From: Flavobacterium proteolyticum
GTDB taxonomy: Bacteria; Bacteroidota; Bacteroidia; Flavobacteriales; Flavobacteriaceae
Length of the DNA: 64,000 bases
NCBI RefSeq assembly: GCF_015223105.1
Contig: NZ_JADFTZ010000001.1
Location: 1,201,746 to 1,265,745 of the forward strand
Direction of reading: 5' to 3'
Shown here: in pieces, positions 44,521-52,902 of the stretch
Numbering within the stretch: position 1 is the first letter of the stretch
Layout: every line of letters starts with the position of its first letter
The notes under the pieces: model-generated
The model's input: only the letters and a program-made list of their open reading frames with translations
Databases searched by the model: none
Told to the model about the DNA's origin: nothing
Made by a program: the position numbers and the translations under genes

Positions 44521-46611
44521 ATGAAGAAAACATTACTTGCTTTGGCGTTCTGTCTAATTGGAACCCTGCAGTTGTTGGTTGCGCAAGTTTCTGAAAAAGA
44601 AGCTGTTGCAAGACAATGGATTAAATCCAATTTAAAAGAATTAAAAATTAACTCAGATTCTGATATTAGTTTACGTTTTGTGCGTAAAAGTATATCTGGT
44701 GAAACATTACGTTTCCAACAAATGGTGAATGATATTCCTGTTTTTGATACAGAAATAGTTGTACATTTTGATCTTAATGGTCAAGTTTCTTATGCAGATC
44801 ACAACATTACAAAAGATATAGTTCAAATTAATACGACACCTCAAATTTCCAAAGAACGTGCGATTGAAATTTCCGATAAAGAAATTGGAGTTTCAGGAAT
44901 GGTGACTTTTCAAGAATCTAAATTATTCGTTTATAATAAATTAGACAATACAAAATTGGTTTACAGAACGGTAACTAGTTTTGAAGAAAAGTCAGGAGCA
45001 TGGGAAGTTATTATGGATGCAATAGATGGAACTATTTTAAGTGTAAAAGATATTGCTATTTACTGTGGTGCAGAATGTACTTCAAACCATCATAATGCTA
45101 CCAACACTTCTGGAGCTGCAAAATATTTTATGCCAAAAGAAGCAACTTCAACTTTAGCATTTCAACCTGGTACCGCTATGGTATTTTTATCAGACCCTTT
45201 ATCTTCTGCAAGAGTAGCTTATGGTGGAAATTATTCTGACGGAGCTGGAGCTGGTGATGTTGATACAGCAGAGTTAAATGCACAAAGAGTTTTGGTGAAT
45301 TTGCCAGAAATAGATAATACAGCAGGAACTTATAAATTAAAAAGTTCTTATGTTGAAATTAAAAATTTAGAAAATCCTAATAAAGGATTATTCACACAAG
45401 CAAATGCTAATTTTTTATTTACTAGAAATGCTGACGGTTTTGAAGCAGCAAATGCTTTTTATCATACAGATAATAGTTTAAGATATATTAACGAAACACT
45501 TGGTGTAACTTGTCGTCCTTTAACTAATGGAGGTGTTTTATGGTTCGATCCTTCAGGAGAAAATGGAGCAGATAATTCTCATTATGTAAGTGGTACTTTA
45601 GTTTTTGGTGAAGGATGCGTTGATGATGCTGAAGATGGCGATGTTATTTGGCATGAGCTTGGACATGGTTTACACGACTGGTTAACAGGAGGTTCATTGT
45701 CTCAAGTAAATGGATTAAGTGAAGGTAGTGGCGATTATTGGGCGCAATCTCATAGTAGAGCCTTGTCAGGTCAATGGACATCTGCTGATGCAGCTTATCA
45801 CTGGATGTTTAACTGGGATGGACATAATGTATGTTGGGGAGGAAGAACTACTAATTATGGTGCTTTGTATCCAGGAGGTTTAGTAAATCAAATTCATACT
45901 GATGGCCAAATTTGGTCAACTGTTAATATGAAAATTTGGGATGTTTTAGGAAGAACCAAAACAGATAAAGCTTTCTTAGAAGGATTAGCTTTAACGAACA
46001 GTTCAACAAATCAACAAAATGCTGCAATTGCTGTAAGACAAGCTGCAATAAATATGAATTACAGTTGTGCAGATATTAAAGTAATGACTGAAAAATATAC
46101 AGCAGCAGGTTATGTAATGCCAGCAATTGCTTTAAGAATCAATTGCCCAGGGACTCAAACAGTAACTGCAGATGGTTTAGGAAATTATACGGTTCCAAGT
46201 TTTGCAAGTTTAGCAAATGCCATCAATTCAAATTGTGATGCAGTAGTAACTCAAAGTCCTGCTGCTGGAACTGTTGTACCAGTTGGAACTCACGTTATTA
46301 CAATGACGGCTACAAGTGGAACTTCTGTAAACTGTAATTTTAACTTAGTGGTTCAAGCAAGTTTAGGTGTTGAGGATGTAGTGAAAAATACATTCAGTAT
46401 TTATCCAAATCCAGCATCAACAACAATTACAATTAAAGGAGATAATTTCGAAAATGAAGAAATTGAAGTATATAATATGTTAGGACAAAAAGTAATAGGT
46501 AAAAATCTTATTACTAATGAATCAACAATTGATATTTCAAATTTAGCGAATGGTGTTTACATCGTTTATTTTATGAATTCAAAAGCATCTCACAAATTTG
46601 TGAAGCAATAA
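44521..46611 (+). CDS. secreted M36 (fungalysin-type) metallopeptidase with type IX sorting signal
   Basis: 696 aa. Signal peptide MKKTLLALAFCLIGTLQLLVAQ, FTP-like propeptide (about 25-185), catalytic domain with the zinc motif HELGH (His378-His382) and a downstream Glu in GLSEGSGDYWAQ, a HYR-like sandwich (about 540-615), and a C-terminal type IX secretion signal (SIYPNPASTTITIKG to GVYIVYFMNS). It should be secreted and matured by loss of the propeptide. A terminator follows at once. Confidence 0.92.
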   Translation: MKKTLLALAFCLIGTLQLLVAQVSEKEAVARQWIKSNLKELKINSDSDISLRFVRKSISGETLRFQQMVNDIPVFDTEIVVHFDLNGQVSYADHNITKDIVQINTTPQISKERAIEISDKEIGVSGMVTFQESKLFVYNKLDNTKLVYRTVTSFEEKSGAWEVIMDAIDGTILSVKDIAIYCGAECTSNHHNATNTSGAAKYFMPKEATSTLAFQPGTAMVFLSDPLSSARVAYGGNYSDGAGAGDVDTAELNAQRVLVNLPEIDNTAGTYKLKSSYVEIKNLENPNKGLFTQANANFLFTRNADGFEAANAFYHTDNSLRYINETLGVTCRPLTNGGVLWFDPSGENGADNSHYVSGTLVFGEGCVDDAEDGDVIWHELGHGLHDWLTGGSLSQVNGLSEGSGDYWAQSHSRALSGQWTSADAAYHWMFNWDGHNVCWGGRTTNYGALYPGGLVNQIHTDGQIWSTVNMKIWDVLGRTKTDKAFLEGLALTNSSTNQQNAAIAVRQAAINMNYSCADIKVMTEKYTAAGYVMPAIALRINCPGTQTVTADGLGNYTVPSFASLANAINSNCDAVVTQSPAAGTVVPVGTHVITMTATSGTSVNCNFNLVVQASLGVEDVVKNTFSIYPNPASTTITIKGDNFENEEIEVYNMLGQKVIGKNLITNESTIDISNLANGVYIVYFMNSKASHKFVKQ

Positions 46612-46627
46612 TAAATTTCTAATAAAT

Positions 46628-46661
46628 AACAAAAGCCGGACATTCTTGTTCGGCTTTTGTT
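46628..46661 (+). terminator. terminator of the M36 gene
   Basis: Stem aacaaaagccg/cggcttttgtt, extended by g-t, a-t and c-g pairs toward a short loop. Confidence 0.85.
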
Positions 46662-46673
46662 GTTAAAATGAAT

Positions 46674-46681
46674 TATCTTTG
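46674..46681 (+). promoter_or_regulatory. -7 element of the arginase-family gene promoter
   Basis: TATCTTTG 27 bases before the ATG at 46709. It overlaps a TTG that would otherwise be read as the start, which argues for the ATG. Confidence 0.55.
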
Positions 46682-46708
46682 CATGGTATAACCGAATTAC
46701 ATGAAATC

Positions 46709-47785
46709 ATGACTAAAGAACAAATTTTAGAAAACTTTGATCCATCCCAACCAGGATTGGCAGATGCTACTATTTTTGGTTTGCCTTTTTCGGCAGAGCA
46801 AAGTGAAATTATTGTAATTCCAGTGCCTTGGGAAGTTACAGTGAGTTATGGTTCGGGAGCTTCTAAAGGTCCAGATGCGGTTTTAGACGCTTCTTTTCAA
46901 GTAGATTTGAATCACCAAGAATTTCCAGAATTATGGAAATTAGGAATTTATATAGATAAACCCGCTAAAGAGTTAAAAAAGAAATCTAAAAAGTTCAAAA
47001 AACAAGCTGCTCCAATTATCAAAGCTTTAGAAAGCGGAATGATTTTAGACCATCATCCTTCATTAATGAAAGATTTAGAAGAAATCAATTATGCATGTTC
47101 TGATATGGTGGAAGCCGTTCGTGAACAAACGCTAAATTGGATGAACAAAGGTAAAAAAGTAGTGCTTTTAGGAGGAGACCATTCAACACCATTAGGCTAT
47201 TATCAAGCTTTAGCAACCAAATATGACAACTTCGGAATTTTACATTTAGATGCACACATGGATTTACGAATCGCTTATGAAGGATTTACCTATTCGCACG
47301 CTTCTATCATGTACAATACATTACAAATTCCTCAAGTTTCAAAAATTGTGCAAGTAGGAATTCGCGATTTCTGTGAGCAAGAAGTAGAAGTAGCTTTAAA
47401 AGATAGAGTTTTAGTACACACCGATAGCGATTTAAAACAAGAAGCTTTCGAAGGAAAAACGTGGCAACAACAATGTGATCATATCATCGCTTCATTACCA
47501 GAAAAAGTTTGTATTTCGTTTGATATTGATGGAATGTACCCTTGGTATTGTCCAAACACAGGAACTCCGGTTCCGGGTGGATTTTCATTTGAGCAAGCTG
47601 CTTATTTATTTAGCCGCTTAGCTGAAACAAATAAAGAAATTATCGGATTTGATTTAGTTGAAGTAGCACCAGGCGATGATGATTGGGATGGGAATGTTGG
47701 AGCAAGAATGTTATTTCACATGTGTGGTGCTTTTGCAAAATCTCAAAAAATGAATGTTGGGAACAAAATCAAGTTTAACAAATAA
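46709..47785 (+). CDS. arginase/agmatinase/formimidoylglutamase family protein
   Basis: 358 aa ureohydrolase fold with the binuclear manganese site: GGDHSTPLGY, LHLDAHMDLR and SFDIDGMYPWY are the three metal-binding motifs. In the last one the usual SxDxD is present. Whether the substrate is arginine, agmatine or formiminoglutamate is not decidable by eye. It has a helical insertion (KELKKKSKKFKKQAAP) in the N-terminal third that is typical of the Bacteroidota subgroup. The ATG at 46709 is chosen because the -7 element covers the TTG at 46679. Confidence 0.88.
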   Translation: MTKEQILENFDPSQPGLADATIFGLPFSAEQSEIIVIPVPWEVTVSYGSGASKGPDAVLDASFQVDLNHQEFPELWKLGIYIDKPAKELKKKSKKFKKQAAPIIKALESGMILDHHPSLMKDLEEINYACSDMVEAVREQTLNWMNKGKKVVLLGGDHSTPLGYYQALATKYDNFGILHLDAHMDLRIAYEGFTYSHASIMYNTLQIPQVSKIVQVGIRDFCEQEVEVALKDRVLVHTDSDLKQEAFEGKTWQQQCDHIIASLPEKVCISFDIDGMYPWYCPNTGTPVPGGFSFEQAAYLFSRLAETNKEIIGFDLVEVAPGDDDWDGNVGARMLFHMCGAFAKSQKMNVGNKIKFNK

Positions 47786-47855
47786 TTTATATCTTGCAAT
47801 AAGTCAGACGAAAGTCTTAAATAATACGCCCCTTAATTTATTTAAAGACAAAAAC

Positions 47856-48431
47856 ATGAGTCATTTTGTAATTGAACAATGGAGAGAATATCCAATTGAA
47901 GTTCCAGGTAAGGTTAGATATGCTGTTTCTAATTATGGTAGACTTAAGAGTTTTACCGATAAAATTGAAAACGGTAAAATTCTAAAAGGAGCTCCAACTG
48001 AAGGTTTTCTATTTTTACGTTATGTGAGATCGGTTAACGGGAAAAAAAGTTATTATTCTCATGCCATTCATAAAATGGTGGCTGAGCTTTTTATTCCAAG
48101 AGTAAGTGAAGACCAAGAATATGTTTTACATCTTGATTATGATAAAATGAACAATCAGTTGTGCAATTTAAAATGGGCAACTTATAATGAGATGCGAGCT
48201 CATGGTCATAAAAGTCCAGCTGTAAAAGCCGCTTTTAAGAAGTTTCAAGAAGATAACATTAAACGTGATGGTAGAAAATTAACCTCTACTCAAGTAATGC
48301 GAATAAAGTTAAAAATGAAGCGACAAGGTGAAAAGTTCAGCGTTAGAAAAACCGCAAAAGAATTTAATGTTTCCGAAATGCAAATTTATCGCATTAAATG
48401 GGGTCAAAATTGGGGACATATACAAGTTTAA
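47856..48431 (+). CDS. NUMOD4/HNH-like protein with C-terminal helix-turn-helix
   Basis: 191 aa. The N-terminus EQWREYPIEVPGKVRYAVS plus NYGRLKSF is a NUMOD4-type module; the middle (AIHKMVAELFIP, then YVLHLDYDKMNNQLCNLKW) matches the HNH_3 homing-endonuclease core, with the LHLD His kept; the C-terminus (KFSVRKTAKEFNVSEMQIYRIK) is a helix-turn-helix of the intron-endonuclease (NUMOD1-like) kind. It stands alone, not in an intron or phage, so it may be a domesticated endonuclease acting as a DNA-binding regulator. The ATG at 47856 starts the conserved part. Confidence 0.7.
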   Translation: MSHFVIEQWREYPIEVPGKVRYAVSNYGRLKSFTDKIENGKILKGAPTEGFLFLRYVRSVNGKKSYYSHAIHKMVAELFIPRVSEDQEYVLHLDYDKMNNQLCNLKWATYNEMRAHGHKSPAVKAAFKKFQEDNIKRDGRKLTSTQVMRIKLKMKRQGEKFSVRKTAKEFNVSEMQIYRIKWGQNWGHIQV

Positions 48432-48440
48432 TAATTTTTT

Positions 48441-48465
48441 TGTCAAACTGAACTTGTTTCAGTTT
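48441..48465. repeat. TGTCA palindrome (REP-like)
   Basis: tgtcaaactgaacttgtttcagttt: an 8-pair hairpin aaactgaa/ttcagttt after TGTCA, just downstream of the NUMOD4 gene. It shares the TGTCA-palindrome plan with 25289 and 63306 and may serve as a terminator. Confidence 0.6.
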
Positions 48466-48488
48466 CTTAAAGTTTTTTGTTTTGTAAT

Positions 48489-49097
48489 ATGAGAAAAGTA
48501 TTAATATTGATATTTGGAATAATAATTTTGCAACTGAGTTTCTCTTGTAAATCTCAATATTCAACAGTTGAACTAGAGAATAACTTTTCCACTGATCAAA
48601 TCTCTGACTTGAATAAAATAAGAGACTTTTTTAAAAACCAAATATCTGAAAATAAAAAATCTGATTTTAAAGTCTGTTTTTCTAAAATATTACCAGGATT
48701 ATTAGAAAATGGTTGGCACCCGATTTTAGAGAAAGTGGATTTTGAAAAACAAAAAGAACTTTACAATTCTATTTCGAAATCTACGTTTGATGAAATATGG
48801 GAGTTTGGAAAAGCGACTTATCCAGATACTGGTTTGGAATTAAAAAATTTAGGTTCAAAATATAATGGGAAATATCAAAAATTTTTGACTGAATTTGGAA
48901 AAAATAATCCAGAAGTTAAAAATTATGCGGATAGACTTATTGAAGCTGGAGATTTTGAATCAGTAGGCTGGTTACAACAAAGTATTTATAAAAATCCGAA
49001 AAAATTCGATTTAGACGATCCTAATATTCAGTTGTTAATTGCTATTCATTATTTAACTTTAAATGACCAACAAAAAAGAACTGATAAGTGGGAATGA
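48489..49097 (+). CDS. putative lipoprotein of unknown function
   Basis: 202 aa. The N-terminus MRKVLILIFGIIILQLSFSCKS carries a lipobox ending in Cys, so it is likely lipid-anchored. The rest is helical and charged, with no known domain. I start at the ATG at 48489; an ATG four codons upstream is possible. It is followed by a terminator shared with the photolyase operon. Confidence 0.7.
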   Translation: MRKVLILIFGIIILQLSFSCKSQYSTVELENNFSTDQISDLNKIRDFFKNQISENKKSDFKVCFSKILPGLLENGWHPILEKVDFEKQKELYNSISKSTFDEIWEFGKATYPDTGLELKNLGSKYNGKYQKFLTEFGKNNPEVKNYADRLIEAGDFESVGWLQQSIYKNPKKFDLDDPNIQLLIAIHYLTLNDQQKRTDKWE

Positions 49098-49121
49098 TGT
49101 TAATCTAATAAATAAATTTAT

Positions 49122-49152
49122 AACCGAAGTTTTAAAATCTTCGGTTTTTTTA
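49122..49152. terminator. bidirectional terminator
   Basis: Stem aaccgaag/cttcggtt with a 9-base loop and a T-run, between the lipoprotein gene and the convergent photolyase-related gene. Confidence 0.85.
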
Positions 49153-50682
49153 TAAGTTATTGATATCCTCCAAAATCGAAATCGCTTTTTCTTTCGTTGC
49201 TGCTAATTCTTCAGGTTTCATTTTTCTAAGTAAGGCCAACATCATGCTCATTCTTTGATTATTGGCAAAATGCTGCTTTTTCTCATCTAAAAAATGCCAA
49301 TACAAACTGTTAAACGGACAGCCTTTTTCGCCTAATTTTTCTTTTACTTTGTAATGACAGCTGCTACAATAATTACTCATTTTATTAATGTAACTTCCCG
49401 AAGAAACATAAGGTTTAGTAGCTACAATTCCACCATCAGCATATTGACTCATGCCTCGAGTGTTAGGCATTTCAACCCATTCAATCGCATCGATGTAAAC
49501 CCCTAAATACCAAGCGTCAACTTCGTCAGGATTTAGTTGTGCCAACAAAGAAAAATTACCAATAACCATCAATCGTTGAATATGATGTGCATACGCTTCC
49601 GATAAACTTTGAGAAATTGAATGTTGCATGCATTTCATTTTGGTTTTTCCGGTCCAAAAGAATTCAGGTAGCGGATTGTAGTTTTCTAAGGCGTTCATTT
49701 GGGCATAATTCGGCATTTCTTTCCAATAAATTCCTCTGACATATTCACGCCAACCAATAATTTGTCGCACAAAACCTTCTACTTGCGCTAATTGAATGGT
49801 TTCTTGATTTTGATAATAATGTGAAATCACCGCTTCCACCACTTCTTTCGGACTTATCATTTTAGAATTCATCGCAAAAGACAAACGCGAGTGAAACAGA
49901 AATTTATGTCCAGAAAACAATGAATCTTGATACGTTCCAAAATACGCCAACAAATGTTCACAGAAATAGTCAATCAATTGCAAACTTTCATTTCTGGAAG
50001 TGGGCCAATTGAATTTTTCTAAATCAATACCTCCAAAAGTGGTGATATTTTGACTTTCAATTTCGGCAACAATTTCACTCACTTTTTTATGAAATTCCAA
50101 AGGAAACGGAATCGGCACTTCGTTTTTATATTGATTGCGATTGTTGTGGTCAAAGTTCCATTTTCCGTCTAACGGTTGATTACCTACCATCAAAACATCG
50201 TATTTTTTTCGCATCATACGATAGAAACTTTCCATCAAAAGCTGCTTTTTCCCTTTAAAAAAATCAGCCAATTCATTTCTAGATGTATAAAAATGTTCGG
50301 AATCTACTGCTTTTGTTGGAATAGCAAGTTTTTCGCAAATGGATTTCAGTTGTTCATCCAAGCGATATTCATCTGGAAATTGATATTCAAAATGCTCTGT
50401 TTTATTTTCTTCAACTAAACCCAAAATTAATTGTTCCAAATTATGTGGATTATTCGCATCCGAAATTTTATAATAAACCACTTGATGACCTCGTTTTGTC
50501 AATTCTTCCGAGAAATTGCGCATCGAAAGAAAAAACGCCACGACTTTTTGAATGTGATGTTTCACATAATCGGTTTCCTGTCGCATTTCTGCCATTACAT
50601 AAACCACTTCGGAATTGACTTCATCAAACCAAGAATGTTCCGAATTGAGTTGGTCGCCCAAAAGTAATCGAAGTGTTCTCAT
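49150..50682 (-). CDS. photolyase-related protein, FeS-BCP / (6-4) photolyase type
   Basis: 510 aa. Begins LRLLLGDQLNSEHSWF, the typical start of the deoxyribodipyrimidine photolyase-related family. The C-terminal part has the iron-sulfur cysteines (MSNYCSSCHYKV and KGCPFN), FAD-site residues, and QRLMVIGNFSLLAQ. Family members such as Agrobacterium PhrB repair (6-4) photoproducts. It is the last gene of a four-gene operon; its ATG directly follows the stop of the DASH cryptochrome. Confidence 0.93.
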   Translation of the reverse strand: MRTLRLLLGDQLNSEHSWFDEVNSEVVYVMAEMRQETDYVKHHIQKVVAFFLSMRNFSEELTKRGHQVVYYKISDANNPHNLEQLILGLVEENKTEHFEYQFPDEYRLDEQLKSICEKLAIPTKAVDSEHFYTSRNELADFFKGKKQLLMESFYRMMRKKYDVLMVGNQPLDGKWNFDHNNRNQYKNEVPIPFPLEFHKKVSEIVAEIESQNITTFGGIDLEKFNWPTSRNESLQLIDYFCEHLLAYFGTYQDSLFSGHKFLFHSRLSFAMNSKMISPKEVVEAVISHYYQNQETIQLAQVEGFVRQIIGWREYVRGIYWKEMPNYAQMNALENYNPLPEFFWTGKTKMKCMQHSISQSLSEAYAHHIQRLMVIGNFSLLAQLNPDEVDAWYLGVYIDAIEWVEMPNTRGMSQYADGGIVATKPYVSSGSYINKMSNYCSSCHYKVKEKLGEKGCPFNSLYWHFLDEKKQHFANNQRMSMMLALLRKMKPEELAATKEKAISILEDINNL

Positions 50683-51975
50683 TTAAAATAATTCAGGAAT
50701 TAACCACATTTTTTGAAATTTTCCATCGCTATCGTACATATCTGCTTGGCGTTTGATGTTGAATTTTCTATCTCTTGGATCGTTGCCAACACCAGCATTG
50801 TACATCCAATTGCCATAATTGCTATGCACATCGTAATCAATCAACATGCTTTCAAAATAAGCCGCCCCAATGCGCCAATCTTGTTCCCATTCTTTTGCCC
50901 AATAACTCGCCACATTTTGACGGCCGCGATTGCTCATCCAACCTGTTCTTTGTAGTTCAATCATGTTGGCATTCACGAAATGTTCAGGTGTAGTTCCGTT
51001 TATCCATTGATTAAAAGCTTTGGTGTTTTGGTTCCAATGGTATTCTTTTTGTAAAATACCGTTCAATTGAAAAATTTTGTTGCCGTGTTTTAGCGAAATG
51101 TATTTGAAATAGTCGCGCCAAATCAACTCGAAAATCAACCAATACGTATCTTCGTTTTTGACAACCTTTTTTTCAAATTGTTGCACTTCCCAATAAATCA
51201 TCCGTGCTGAAATACTCCCATTTGCTAACCAAGCTGAAAGTTTTGAACTGTAATCTTTTCCCACCAAACCATTACGGGTTTTCTTGTAAACCGCTAGTTT
51301 TTTAGTGTCCCAAAAGTAGTCTTTGATTCTTTTTTTAGCTTGATTTTCGCCGCCTTTAAATGGAAAAGCAGTTTTATTTGGTTGTTTAAACTCATCAAAT
51401 CCTAAATCTTCTAAAGTTGGAATATTAGTTTTTTCTTCAATTAGATTAGAAGTTGGTTTTGCTGAGATGGAAACGGTTGGTCGCACTCGAATTTTCTTTT
51501 CCAATTGCTTTCTGAACTCCGTAAAAACTTCTGGAATTTTTTCCCAATCCTCAAATGGAACATCATCAGGATGAAATAAGAATTGGTCGTAATACGTTTT
51601 CCAATTGACGGCTGGAATGAGATTTCGAACTTCAGTTTCAACATCTACTTCTTCCTGCGTCCATTCGTTTTGGATGTAAATCGTATCAATTTGATATTTT
51701 GCCGCTACTTCTGGTATTAATTGTTCGGGATAACCGTAATAAACTAATAAGGAGATATTCTTCTCCGCTAAATTTTGTTGTAATTCGTCTAAAGTTTCTA
51801 AAAGAAATTGGGTTCTAAATTTTTCTGTTTTTTTGAAACCATATTGGGTTGTTTCGAAATGTCTCGGATCTAAGCAATAAATACCAATTACTTTTTCATT
51901 TTCCCTGCAAGCATTGTACAACGAATGATTGTCAATCGTGCGCAAATCGTTTCTAAACCATATTAGTCCGTTCAT
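50683..51975 (-). CDS. cryptochrome/photolyase, DASH family
   Basis: 430 aa. N-terminal antenna domain (GLIWFRNDLRTIDNHSL) and C-terminal FAD domain with the DASH-type motifs TGWMSNRGRQNVASY and NYGNWMYNAGVGNDPR. DASH proteins repair pyrimidine dimers mainly in single-stranded DNA. Neighbours are DUF2256 (one base upstream) and the FeS photolyase (zero bases downstream). Light-dependent repair is expected; it could also act as a photoreceptor. Confidence 0.95.
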   Translation of the reverse strand: MNGLIWFRNDLRTIDNHSLYNACRENEKVIGIYCLDPRHFETTQYGFKKTEKFRTQFLLETLDELQQNLAEKNISLLVYYGYPEQLIPEVAAKYQIDTIYIQNEWTQEEVDVETEVRNLIPAVNWKTYYDQFLFHPDDVPFEDWEKIPEVFTEFRKQLEKKIRVRPTVSISAKPTSNLIEEKTNIPTLEDLGFDEFKQPNKTAFPFKGGENQAKKRIKDYFWDTKKLAVYKKTRNGLVGKDYSSKLSAWLANGSISARMIYWEVQQFEKKVVKNEDTYWLIFELIWRDYFKYISLKHGNKIFQLNGILQKEYHWNQNTKAFNQWINGTTPEHFVNANMIELQRTGWMSNRGRQNVASYWAKEWEQDWRIGAAYFESMLIDYDVHSNYGNWMYNAGVGNDPRDRKFNIKRQADMYDSDGKFQKMWLIPELF

Positions 51976-51976
51976 G

Positions 51977-52117
51977 CTATTTGTTTTTATTCATTCTACA
52001 TTTATCACTACAATACATAACTTCTTCCCAATTTTTCTCCCATTTTTTTCGCCATGAAAACGGACGTTGACAGGTTTTACATATTTTTTCGGGAAGATTT
52101 ATTTTTTTATGCGCCAT
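51977..52117 (-). CDS. DUF2256 family zinc-ribbon-like small protein
   Basis: 46 aa. Sequence runs [20 protein letters not shown] then [16 protein letters not shown]: the CxxC...CxxxC pairing and the tryptophan-rich middle are diagnostic for DUF2256, a family that is nearly always next to cryptochrome/photolyase genes. The ATG overlaps the flavin reductase stop by one base, and its stop is one base from the cryptochrome ATG. It is probably a small metal-binding helper; its role is unknown. Confidence 0.88.
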   Translation of the reverse strand: MAHKKINLPEKICKTCQRPFSWRKKWEKNWEEVMYCSDKCRMNKNK

Positions 52118-52752
52118 TATAACATAGAAGTTGATGGTTTATCTGGTCGCGCATAATGAAATCTGTCTGCTAATTTTGGAACAGCATAACCATCTAAACC
52201 GTTTATGGCGATTACATTTCCTCTGTCCAATTGCATCCAATTGTCTTCATGAAATAGTTTTTCATCAGCATAAATGGTTTCAATAGATGCGATGATATGA
52301 ATACAATCGTTTTCTTCAATTTTGTATTCGTTCACATATTTACAAAGCAATTGTACCGGACTTCCTTTTACGAAAGGAACTTTCAAGTTGTCAATAAATT
52401 CGGGTTCTAAGTTCGTTTTGTCGAATTCTGAAATGTGTTCGTCATAACTTGAAGACGTATGATGCGCATCAGCAATCATTTCTTCAGTAATATGATTTAC
52501 TGTAAAATATCCCATTTCTTTTAGATTTTTGTATGTATCTCTTGGAACCGTTGTTGGTCTTAAAATAAATCCTAATAAAGGTGGTTCGCTCCCTAAGTGA
52601 GTTACACTGCTAAAAACAGCAACATTCAAAATGCCTTCAGTTGAAACGGTACCAATTAAATTTGCTGATTTGTAACCCGTAACGCAGTTAACTAAATTCA
52701 GTCTAGGAACTTTTGACATTTGGGATAAATGTTTTTTCGTAATTTTTTTCAT
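52117..52752 (-). CDS. flavin reductase-like FMN-binding split-barrel protein
   Basis: 211 aa. Split-barrel fold with [18 protein letters not shown] and TVNHITEEM, as in flavin reductase-like proteins that bind FMN. It is the first gene of the photolyase operon (TAATG with DUF2256). It may supply reduced flavin to, or keep reduced, the two photolyases downstream; this is inference from position. Confidence 0.85.
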   Translation of the reverse strand: MKKITKKHLSQMSKVPRLNLVNCVTGYKSANLIGTVSTEGILNVAVFSSVTHLGSEPPLLGFILRPTTVPRDTYKNLKEMGYFTVNHITEEMIADAHHTSSSYDEHISEFDKTNLEPEFIDNLKVPFVKGSPVQLLCKYVNEYKIEENDCIHIIASIETIYADEKLFHEDNWMQLDRGNVIAINGLDGYAVPKLADRFHYARPDKPSTSML

Positions 52753-52765
52753 GGCAATTTTTATT

Positions 52766-52811
52766 CAAAGATACATTTTGTTTAACTAAAAATAAAAATA
52801 ATTAAACAAAA
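52766..52811 (-). promoter_or_regulatory. photolyase operon promoter with inverted-repeat operator
   Basis: Minus-strand -7 element TATCTTTG (52766-52773). Two bases upstream lies a perfect 10-base inverted repeat, ttttgtttaa (52776-52785) and ttaaacaaaa (52802-52811), with a 16-base spacer, covering about -10 to -47. No standard -33 TTG is seen at 19-21 bases. A MerR/LitR-type light-responsive regulator would suit such a site; none is encoded in the window. Confidence 0.6.
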
Positions 52812-52868
52812 AATAAGTAATACAATGAAAAATATGATAAAAGTCAGCTATTAAATTTTATTATTCCG

Positions 52869-52876
52869 TATTTTTG
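52869..52876 (+). promoter_or_regulatory. kmo: -7 element of the kmo promoter
   Basis: TATTTTTG, 27 bases before the kmo ATG. Confidence 0.55.
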
Positions 52877-52902
52877 CAGTCCAAATTTTTACAAAAATCT
52901 TC

